Shown here: positions 7,787-14,074 of the stretch, one piece after another
Position numbering within the stretch: position 1 is the stretch's first letter
Layout of the letters: every line of letters starts with the position of its first letter
Assembly (NCBI GenBank): GCA_964577195.1
Contig: CAZNYF010000039.1
Span: forward strand, 1-18,832
Direction of reading: 5' to 3'
Source of the DNA: HyVt-560 sp964577195
GTDB taxonomy: Bacteria > Pseudomonadota > Gammaproteobacteria > UWMA-0217
Length of the DNA stretch: 18,832 nucleotides
Notes under the pieces: model-generated
Database searches by the model: none
Told to the model about the DNA's origin: nothing
What the model saw: the letters and a program-made list of their open reading frames with translations, nothing else
Program-made: the position numbers and the translations under genes

Positions 7787-8320
7787 ATGAAAAAAGTACT
7801 ACTTACTACTGCAATCGCTGTTTCTATGGGCATGAGCTTCTCTGCTATGGCTGACGAAGCACTTAACGGCAGCATCAATGCTTCTGGCAACCAGGCTGGT
7901 ATTTTCACTGAAGGCGCATTGTCTCCAGTCACACTGACTGATAAGAACTCTTACAACAGAACAGTGACCAGTTCTTTCAGCCCTAAAATGCTGGATGCTT
8001 ACAACGATGTTAACTCTAGCAATCTGGTTGACGTTGCAGGCGATGCGAACATATTGTTTGCAAACCGTGCAGATCAAGCAATTGCAACAACTGACCTGGA
8101 TTCAACTGTCAGCGGCAACAAAGTTTCTGTAACAGGTGGATTCACTGAAGGCGCACTGTCTCCTATCACTAACGGCGAAGCCAGCACTTACAGTACTAGC
8201 AACACCATCAGCTCTTCATTCTCTGGTGCTTCTGGTATCGCAGTTGTTTCACAAAATGCCGGTCATGCTTCAAGCATCCAGCAGTCTACTGTTGTTCAGT
8301 CTAACTTTGCTCTGAACTAA
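7787..8320 (+). CDS. Secreted repeat protein B2 (diverged copy of A2)
   Basis: A 177-aa protein with the same signal peptide and first half as A2. After nucleotide 8134 the two genes differ by about 13 substitutions, mostly silent or conservative (D to E, T to S, N to S, S to A), and B2 stops two codons earlier, ending in FALN. The FTEGALSP motifs are at 7904-7930 and 8141-8167. The concentration of every difference in the last third is unexpected for a simple old duplication. AGAGGA precedes the ATG by 7 nt. It is the last gene of the cassette series and is followed by a strong terminator. The function is unknown. Confidence 0.88.
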   Translation: MKKVLLTTAIAVSMGMSFSAMADEALNGSINASGNQAGIFTEGALSPVTLTDKNSYNRTVTSSFSPKMLDAYNDVNSSNLVDVAGDANILFANRADQAIATTDLDSTVSGNKVSVTGGFTEGALSPITNGEASTYSTSNTISSSFSGASGIAVVSQNAGHASSIQQSTVVQSNFALN

Positions 8321-8353
8321 GTCGTTCTAGTAAATAGTAGATCTAAGTAAGAT

Positions 8354-8380
8354 AAAAGCGGGGCTTTGCCCCGCTTTTTT
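8354..8380 (+). terminator. Strong intrinsic terminator after cassette B
   Basis: AAAAGCGGGGC (8354-8364) pairs with GCCCCGCTTTT (8368-8378) around TTT and ends in six T. The GC-rich core, tight loop and T-run are textbook. It closes the secreted-protein transcription unit. Confidence 0.9.
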
Positions 8381-8468
8381 GTGTCCGGTTTCCTTATAAA
8401 ACGAGAACTTTTACCGATAACTAGACTCTAAAGTAGCTAATTGTTCTAGCAGTATTCTTTTATTAGAG

Positions 8469-8474
8469 TATAAT
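8469..8474 (+). promoter_or_regulatory. Putative -10 box before the 64-aa gene
   Basis: A perfect TATAAT lies 28 nt before the ATG, giving a leader of roughly 22 nt. No good -35 is found at 16-18 nt. The -10 box overlaps TTAGAGT (8463-8469), which forms an inverted repeat with ACTCTAA (8425-8431), possibly an activator or repressor site. Confidence 0.4.
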
Positions 8475-8502
8475 AATATACAAATGTCTACTTCCGAAAT
8501 TT

Positions 8503-8697
8503 ATGAGTAACCTGAATGGTGTTTTCGTGGAATCTGCAATAGAAGAGCTGTGTAGTCGGGGCTGTGATGAAGTCAACGCTACCATCCGCAAATTGGAAGA
8601 AAAGCAGCATGTTGCCGAAGTCACGCAGCTTAATCCCAAGGATCAACAACAGGTCTTGACCGAACTAAAATCAATCATGTCGGTTTACGATAAATAG
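8503..8697 (+). CDS. Small protein of unknown function (64 aa)
   Basis: A 64-aa frame beginning MSNLNGVFVESAIEELCSRGCDE. It has no signal peptide or membrane segment. It looks like a small soluble helical protein, with helices likely at 8-33 and 45-61, and two cysteines (17 and 21) spaced Cx3C. I do not recognise the family. Support for it being a real gene: it stands alone between a strong terminator and the next gene, has a perfect TATAAT box at a suitable distance, and its composition is protein-like. Against: there is no clear Shine-Dalgarno before the ATG and it is short. Nothing in it suggests a catalytic role; a regulatory or partner-binding role is possible but unsupported. Confidence 0.6.
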   Translation: MSNLNGVFVESAIEELCSRGCDEVNATIRKLEEKQHVAEVTQLNPKDQQQVLTELKSIMSVYDK

Positions 8698-8853
8698 TAC
8701 GATCAGTACCTCGGTACATCTCCCCAATAGATATTCACCAAAATCAATGCCAGCCATGAAGTGTTTCACTCATCAGTACACTTGGCATCGGGTTAATAAC
8801 GCTCTAAGCCAGTCTTGCTTAGGCCATAAAATTAGGAACGAGTCCCTTAGTCC

Positions 8854-8908
8854 CGGCGTATAGTGCTCACATGTCCAATAAAACCATTAACCTCACTCCC
8901 CCGCTTTA
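8854..8908. repeat. 55-bp sequence repeated across the assembly gap, left copy
   Basis: These 55 bases are identical to 9009-9063. They include the start codon and first 12 codons of the methyltransferase gene (from 8871), then run into N. The duplicate is best read as unmerged contig ends, so 8871-8908 is not a separate gene. Confidence 0.9.
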
Positions 8909-9008
8909 NNNNNNNNNNNNNNNNNNNNNNNNNNNNNNNNNNNNNNNNNNNNNNNNNNNNNNNNNNNNNNNNNNNNNNNNNNNNNNNNNNNNNNNNNNNN
9001 NNNNNNNN
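8909..9008. other. Assembly gap (100 N)
   Basis: Exactly 100 N, the conventional length for a gap of unknown size. Because the flanks share 55 identical bases, the true gap is probably zero, with the contigs overlapping by 55 bp. Confidence 0.97.
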
Positions 9009-9063
9009 CGGCGTATAGTGCTCACATGTCCAATAAAACCATTAACCTCACTCCCCCGCTTTA
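9009..9063. repeat. 55-bp sequence repeated across the assembly gap, right copy
   Basis: Identical to 8854-8908 and continuous with the complete methyltransferase gene. If the flanks are merged, the upstream region of that gene is 8698-8870. Confidence 0.9.
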
Positions 9064-9688
9064 TGACTATTTGCTGGATTTCTCTTTGAGAGAACCTCCG
9101 GTTATGACGGCGCTGCGAGAAGCCACCGCTGAGCTACCCGAAGCAATCATGCAGATCGCACCGGATCAGGCCCAGTTTATGTCGTTGCTGATCAAAATCT
9201 TAGGCGCAAAATACGCATTAGAAATTGGCACGTTTACGGGCTATAGCGCCTTAGCTGTGGCATTGGCATTGCCGGATGATGGCAAACTGGTTTGCTGCGA
9301 TATTAATCGAGAATGGACTGATATAGGCAAACACCACTGGCATCTGGCTGGCGTCGAACACAAAATTGATCTGCGTATTGCACCTGCAATGAAAACCTTA
9401 AACGCTCTATTGACTGACAAAAATCCAATCAATTTTGATTTTGTGTTCATTGATGCCGATAAGGAAAATTATCTGCACTACTATGAAAATAGTTTAAAGC
9501 TGTTGAGGATCGGAGGGCTGATCGCTATCGACAACACGCTTTGGAGTGGTGATGTGATTGATGCTGATAAGAATGATGCAGATACCGTGGCGATTCGTGA
9601 ATTCAATCGGTTTATTCATCAAGATGAACGTGTTGATATTAGTCTATTACCAGTCGCCGACGGACTCACTTTGGCTAGAAAACGTTAG
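9026..9688 (+). CDS. Class I SAM-dependent O-methyltransferase
   Basis: A 220-aa protein of the caffeoyl-CoA/catechol O-methyltransferase-like family (COG4122 type), whose usual length is about 220. The SAM-binding motif I is EIGTFTGYS at 66-74, an acidic residue ends strand 2 (CCDIN, D92), and the divalent-metal ligands are D143 in FIDADKENY and D169-N170 in IAIDNTLWSG. Family members methylate a hydroxyl of a catechol-like or related small molecule in the cytoplasm using Mg2+; the substrate here cannot be told. The ATG is not preceded by a Shine-Dalgarno, and TATAGT 7 nt before the ATG could be a -10 box, which would make the mRNA leaderless. It is convergent with rapA. The frame is intact; only the region upstream is broken by the gap. 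Confidence 0.93.
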   Translation: MSNKTINLTPPLYDYLLDFSLREPPVMTALREATAELPEAIMQIAPDQAQFMSLLIKILGAKYALEIGTFTGYSALAVALALPDDGKLVCCDINREWTDIGKHHWHLAGVEHKIDLRIAPAMKTLNALLTDKNPINFDFVFIDADKENYLHYYENSLKLLRIGGLIAIDNTLWSGDVIDADKNDADTVAIREFNRFIHQDERVDISLLPVADGLTLARKR

Positions 9689-9701
9689 GTCTGTTGATTA
9701 A

Positions 9702-9727
9702 AGTGTGAACGAGATTAAATTCACACT
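9702..9727. terminator. Inverted repeat between convergent genes
   Basis: AGTGTGAA (9702-9709) and TTCACACT (9720-9727) form an 8-bp stem with a 10-nt loop in the 56 nt between the methyltransferase and rapA stop codons. The position suits a bidirectional terminator, but the stem is AT-rich and no long T-run follows on either strand. Confidence 0.4.
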
Positions 9728-9744
9728 GCGTTTCGTCGCATAAA

Positions 9745-12621
9745 TTATCCCGCAACAATCATCCTCACGGCATCCAGCCTCACAACGGCTTTTTCCAGCA
9801 TTGCCAAAAGCTGCGTTTGCTGGTTTTCGAGGTAAGTTAATTCATCGTCACGGATATTGGGGTTAACTAACTTCAGTGCTTTGAGACGATCAATTTCTTT
9901 ACCCAGCATGTCGCGGGTTCTGTTCTGACCTTGCTCGATAATGGCCGGGGCTTTTTGATCAGCCAATGAATCAGCGACAGGTACGAGCCGCTTGATGTCA
10001 TCCATACAGGCTTTGGCAATTTTTCTCACAGTGTGTTTATCCACATCAACTTTGCACTCTGAGATTCTCTCGTGGGTGAGTGCATCGGCAACATCTCTGC
10101 CCTGCTGATCAATGACAAAACGCATCACAGTTGGCGGCAAATAGCGCCGGGTTTCTAAGTTTTTTGTGGATGGAGTATCAACGACGTAGAGGCATTCTAA
10201 TAATACAGAACCGGGCTTGATGCCGGGATGTTGGATTGCGGTAAACCCGGTGTTGCCTTTTTCTGCGCCGAGCGTCATTTCCATCGCGCCGGTGACCATG
10301 GGATGCTCCCAGCTCAAATAGTGCTGATCTTCATTGGAGAGCGCAGTCTCGCGATGACAGGTGATCGTCATGCCCTCTTCCATCAACCCGGGGAATCCGG
10401 TTTCAAGATAAGGCCCGGGGCGTAGAATCCAGCTGTTTTGGCTATGCGATTCAAAATCTATACCGTAGCAATCAAACACACGTTCTAGATAGTTGAATAA
10501 ATGTTCAGGATCTTCCTGATCAACGGCCTGATCAATCAATGCTTGCGCGCGTTTGGGACGACAGGAATTATATTCAAGGAGACGATCTCTGCCAGCATGT
10601 AATTCATCATTCAATGCCTTGGTTCTCAGGCGGGTTTTATCAATGAGTGCTGCGATACTTTTTTCATCAGGCAAAAATAATACTGATTCTAACTCCTCGC
10701 CAACTTCTGAAAACACACTGTGTGCTGCGGGACAGGGATGCTCAAATGCTGACAACCCCTGCTGATACCAGTGAAATAAAGTTTCTTGCGGACTGCCCGT
10801 TAAATAAGGGGCATGAATTTGAATATCGTGCAGCTGACCGATACGATCCAGTCGTCCAATGCGCTGCTCCATCAGATCAGGATTAAAAGGTAGATCAAAT
10901 AAAATTAAATGCCGGGAGAATTGAAAATTCCTTCCTTCACTGCCAATCTCCGAGCAAATTAAAATCTGTGTACCATCTTCTGGATCAGCGAAAAAAGCGG
11001 CTGCACGATCTCGCTCGATAATACTCATGCCTTCGTGAAAAACTGCTGCGTTGATACCGCTTTTAAGGCGTAGCGCGTTAGATAAATCAAGCACCGTTTC
11101 AGCACTGGCGGTAATCAGTAAGATTTTCTCATCACCCATCGCTTTGAGCTGTTCAATCAACCAAGGCACTCGTGGATCAAAATCCGTCCACAGCGTGTCT
11201 GAAATATTTTGAAACCCCAACTCGGGAGAAATAAGAAACTGAATATTATTTTCCCCGGCGTCATCCTCCCAAATTTGCTGATACTCATCCGGCGCGGGTA
11301 AAGGATAGGGGTTTAATTGTCTTTGCGGAAAACCTTTCACAGCAGATCGAGTATTTCTGAATAAAACCCGTCCTGCTCCATGCCGATCCAACAGGTGTTC
11401 CACCAATGCATCCCGTGCCTCGGCAAGCTGCTCATCGGTGCTCTTTTTATTTGCCAGTACATCGAGATGTTTGCGGTTATCCCCTTCGACTAATGTGCTA
11501 TCTAACAAGCTTTTAATCTCTGCAGGTAATGCTTTTTCCGAGATTAAGGCTTCAACCGCCTTCGCCACCGGGCCGTAGTCATTTTCTTCTTGAATAAATG
11601 CTTTAAGCGATGGATAACGATCCGGGTCCAGCAATCGCAAACGTGCGAAATGTGCTGCTTTGCCGAGTTGCTCCGGCGTTGCCGTGAGTAACAAAACACC
11701 TGCGGTCATTTCCGCCAATAATTCAATGCAGAGATATTCTGCGCTGGCATCTTCTTCTGTCCATTCGAGATGATGCGCTTCATCCACCACCAGTAAATCC
11801 CACTGGCAGGCAAGTGCTTTTTCCAGCCGATCAGTGTGCTGGGTAAAGAACTCTAAATCACACAACACCAGCTGCTCGCTGTCGAAAGGATTTATCTCGC
11901 CATCGCCGACAAGTCCTTCCCAACGCGCTTCATTAAAAACACTAAAATGCAGATTAAAACGCCGCAGCATTTCCACCAGCCATTGATGCACTAATGGCCC
12001 TGGCGTAACAATTAATACCCGTTGAGCGCGCTCCATCAATAACTGGTGATGGATAATTAAACCTGCTTCAATGGTCTTGCCCAGTCCCACTTCATCCGCC
12101 AGTAAAACTCTCGGCGCATAGCGATTAGCCACTTCGTGAGCAATGTACATTTGATGTGGGATCAGACTGGTTCTGACACCCGTTAAACCCCAGATTTCTG
12201 AATGCGCCAAACGGTTCATTTCCAGCAGCGTTTGATAACGCAGCTCAAACCATTTTGGTTTATCAATTCGACCACTAAAAAGGCGATCTGTAGGCAAGTT
12301 TAATTGCAGAAAATTATCTAGATCACCTTCGTGAATCTTCGCGGCTGCGCCATCATCAAGCACCCCGTGATACGTCACCAAACCATTGTTTTCTTCAATA
12401 GACTGAACCACCATGCCCCAGCCTTCATGGCTGACTATGACGTTTCCTGGCTGAAATATTGCGCGCGTTAAAGGCGCAGTTTGCGACGCGTAAATGCGAC
12501 TCTCGCCTGTGGCTAAGAAAGCCAGTGTTACCATCCGGCCATCAACCTTGATAACGGTACCTAATCCTTTGTCAGCTTCCGCGTCGCTGACCCATCTTTG
12601 TCCGGGAATAAATTCGCTCAA
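9745..12621 (-). CDS. rapA: RNA polymerase-associated SWI2/SNF2 ATPase RapA
   Basis: A 958-aa protein, close to E. coli RapA (968). Its N-terminus (FIPGQRWVSDAEADKGLGTV) matches the RapA Tudor-like N-terminal domain. The Snf2 ATPase core has DEVGLGKT at 176-183, DEAH at 280-283 and LLTATPEQLG shortly after. The helicase C-terminal lobe has FHEGMS, CSEIGSEGRNFQFS and QRIGRLDRIGQ, and the RapA-specific C-terminal domain follows. RapA binds RNA polymerase and promotes its recycling after termination, using ATP. The start codon appears to be TTG at 12619-12621: no ATG or GTG exists between the upstream in-frame stop (12664-12666) and this codon, and the family start aligns here. Its position just downstream of truB is unusual. 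It is separated from truB by 124 nt with a possible terminator. Confidence 0.96.
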   Translation of the reverse strand: MSEFIPGQRWVSDAEADKGLGTVIKVDGRMVTLAFLATGESRIYASQTAPLTRAIFQPGNVIVSHEGWGMVVQSIEENNGLVTYHGVLDDGAAAKIHEGDLDNFLQLNLPTDRLFSGRIDKPKWFELRYQTLLEMNRLAHSEIWGLTGVRTSLIPHQMYIAHEVANRYAPRVLLADEVGLGKTIEAGLIIHHQLLMERAQRVLIVTPGPLVHQWLVEMLRRFNLHFSVFNEARWEGLVGDGEINPFDSEQLVLCDLEFFTQHTDRLEKALACQWDLLVVDEAHHLEWTEEDASAEYLCIELLAEMTAGVLLLTATPEQLGKAAHFARLRLLDPDRYPSLKAFIQEENDYGPVAKAVEALISEKALPAEIKSLLDSTLVEGDNRKHLDVLANKKSTDEQLAEARDALVEHLLDRHGAGRVLFRNTRSAVKGFPQRQLNPYPLPAPDEYQQIWEDDAGENNIQFLISPELGFQNISDTLWTDFDPRVPWLIEQLKAMGDEKILLITASAETVLDLSNALRLKSGINAAVFHEGMSIIERDRAAAFFADPEDGTQILICSEIGSEGRNFQFSRHLILFDLPFNPDLMEQRIGRLDRIGQLHDIQIHAPYLTGSPQETLFHWYQQGLSAFEHPCPAAHSVFSEVGEELESVLFLPDEKSIAALIDKTRLRTKALNDELHAGRDRLLEYNSCRPKRAQALIDQAVDQEDPEHLFNYLERVFDCYGIDFESHSQNSWILRPGPYLETGFPGLMEEGMTITCHRETALSNEDQHYLSWEHPMVTGAMEMTLGAEKGNTGFTAIQHPGIKPGSVLLECLYVVDTPSTKNLETRRYLPPTVMRFVIDQQGRDVADALTHERISECKVDVDKHTVRKIAKACMDDIKRLVPVADSLADQKAPAIIEQGQNRTRDMLGKEIDRLKALKLVNPNIRDDELTYLENQQTQLLAMLEKAVVRLDAVRMIVAG

Positions 12622-12698
12622 TGCCGCTCGCAGGTAATGAATTGGGCTACGAAGAGTACAGGGTTAGCACGGTCTGAGATAGCCCTTAAATCAAACCT

Positions 12699-12721
12699 AA
12701 AAAAATCTGCGGTCGCCGAGA
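12699..12721 (-). terminator. Probable intrinsic terminator after truB
   Basis: On the minus strand TCT-CGG pairs with CCG-(C)-AGA around a CGA loop, with one bulged base, and is followed at once by seven T (12699-12705). The stem is short, but position and T-run fit the end of the rimP-truB operon. Confidence 0.55.
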
Positions 12722-12745
12722 TCATCCGAATAATTTAAACGGCCA

Positions 12746-13660
12746 TTACCCTTGATTCACAAACATGCGTTTAGGTCGAAGTACGCTTTCTGTTGCGCTA
12801 CCAATTCCGAGGAATTGTTGTTTGTCACTGTACATACGCAGCCATTTTTCATCTACCAGATTATCCGGCTCAACCGCCTGACCAAAAAGTACAGCCTCGG
12901 TTTGAGCTTCAGAAAGTCGTACTTCGGGCAAGTGTGATAAGCCGGAGTCTGCGGGGAGTAACAACTGATCAAGTGCCTCGTGGCCTTGTTCGGCAGCAGC
13001 CTCTATTGTTTCAAAACTGACCAGGCCAGTTGCATCGAAAGGGTCGACAACGGTTCGGTGCAATAAATGAACATGTCCGCAGCTACCCAGATTTTTAGAG
13101 ATGTCTTCAATCAGGGTACGGATATAAGTGCCTTTGGAGCAATGTACCTGCAGTTCGATAGTGGCTTTGTCGTACTCAACTAGCTCTATTGAGTAGATCG
13201 TTAAATCTCTAGCAGGACGTTCAACTGTCTCCCCCTGACGAGCGATCTCATAGAGCCGTTTACCGTTGTGTCTGAGCGCAGAATACATCGGCGGAATTTG
13301 ACTGATTTCACCGCGAAATTGATCGAGAACTTTTTCTACTGCTGCCTCGTTCTGCTCAGGCAAGGCGCATTCTTCAATCACTGAGCCTTCTTCATCGCCA
13401 GTATCTGTTGCTGCCCCTAGCGTGCCAATGACACGGTAATGCTTACTGGAATCTAATAAAAATGATGAAATTTTAGTGGCGGCTCCAAAGCAGATAGGCA
13501 GCATGCCGGTGGCTAGAGGATCCAGGCTACCTGTGTGCCCCGCCTTTTTGGCTTGATAAAGCCATTTAACTTTTTGCAGAATTTTGTTGGAACTGATGTT
13601 GGCGGGTTTATCGAGTAACAGGATGCCGCTAATATCACGCCCTTTCGAGCGGCGGCTCAT
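12746..13660 (-). CDS. truB: tRNA pseudouridine-55 synthase TruB
   Basis: A 304-aa enzyme (E. coli TruB is 314) that isomerises U55 in the T-loop of nearly all tRNAs and also acts as a tRNA-folding chaperone. Visible motifs: LLLDKPANISSN near the N-terminus; GHTGSLDPLATG with the catalytic aspartate at residue 47; KGTYIRTLIEDI in the central part; and a C-terminal PUA-like segment (VRLSEAQTEAVLFGQ to the end). Its ATG overlaps the rbfA stop codon as ATGA, so the two are translationally coupled. In many gammaproteobacteria rpsO and pnp follow truB; here rapA does. Confidence 0.97.
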   Translation of the reverse strand: MSRRSKGRDISGILLLDKPANISSNKILQKVKWLYQAKKAGHTGSLDPLATGMLPICFGAATKISSFLLDSSKHYRVIGTLGAATDTGDEEGSVIEECALPEQNEAAVEKVLDQFRGEISQIPPMYSALRHNGKRLYEIARQGETVERPARDLTIYSIELVEYDKATIELQVHCSKGTYIRTLIEDISKNLGSCGHVHLLHRTVVDPFDATGLVSFETIEAAAEQGHEALDQLLLPADSGLSHLPEVRLSEAQTEAVLFGQAVEPDNLVDEKWLRMYSDKQQFLGIGSATESVLRPKRMFVNQG

Positions 13661-14058
13661 TCCGAATTGTTCCCGCTTTTTTCGTCAGAATCATCTTCTT
13701 CGATGCTATCGCGGCTACGCGCTTTAACAATCAACGTATCGAGCCTGGCAGCTTCTTCCTGCGTTGAGTCGTACACAAAATGGAGTTCAGGAGTTCTTCT
13801 AATGGTTAACTCTTTTCCCAATTGGCGGCGCATAAAACCGGCGGCGCGCTCCAGACCCTGCTGAGTTGATTCCGAGGCTGAATCCTCGCCTAATACCGTG
13901 TAAAACACCTTGGCATGCGCAAAATCGCCTGAGACTTCCACATCACTGATGGTTACCATGCCGATGCGCGGGTCTTTGAGTTCGCGGCTAATCAGGTGCG
14001 AGAGTTCGCGGCGGATTTGCTCTCCGACACGAACTTTACGAGAATTGTCTAACGACAT
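13657..14058 (-). CDS. rbfA: 30S ribosome-binding factor RbfA
   Basis: A 133-aa protein of the usual RbfA size, with a KH-like fold. The N-terminal helix region RVGEQIRRELSHLISRELKDPRIGMVTISDVEVSGD is typical of the family (IRREL and DPRIG motifs), as is FVYDSTQEEAARLDTLI towards the C-terminus. It binds immature 30S subunits near helix 1 of 16S rRNA and helps late maturation and cold adaptation. The C-terminal tail is acidic and serine-rich (EEDDSDEKSG). It starts 16 nt after the infB stop and overlaps truB by 4 nt. No good Shine-Dalgarno is seen, so coupling to infB translation is likely. Confidence 0.96.
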   Translation of the reverse strand: MSLDNSRKVRVGEQIRRELSHLISRELKDPRIGMVTISDVEVSGDFAHAKVFYTVLGEDSASESTQQGLERAAGFMRRQLGKELTIRRTPELHFVYDSTQEEAARLDTLIVKARSRDSIEEDDSDEKSGNNSE

Positions 14059-14074
14059 TGCTTAGGAACGAGCA

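Larger units (their letters stand above)
7137..8133 (+). repeat. Tandem duplication, copy B (identical part)
   Basis: Matches copy A at 5869-6865 with no difference seen across about 997 bases, then diverges abruptly at 8134. Beyond it, about 13 substitutions fall within roughly 180 bp of coding sequence, and the flanking non-coding DNA differs apart from the terminator stem. Confidence 0.9.

Noticed and set aside
6257..7854. Other-frame reading frames of 60-109 codons overlapping the cassettes on both strands
   Set aside because: They overlap the signal-peptide-bearing genes, lack ribosome-binding sites, and recur only because the DNA is duplicated.
5869..8133. Duplication caused by a mobile element or a CRISPR-like array
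   Set aside because: No transposase, terminal inverted repeats or target-site duplication is seen, and the repeats are whole genes rather than short spaced units.
5905..8320. Curli (CsgA/CsgB) homologs
   Set aside because: The paired secreted repeat proteins are reminiscent, but the Q, G and N spacing does not fit the curlin repeat and no csg-type accessory gene is nearby. I leave the family unnamed.
8871..9089. Open frame running through the N block that appears to start a second methyltransferase-like gene
   Set aside because: It only exists because N codons are read through. The first 12 codons duplicate the real gene start and belong to the repeated contig end.
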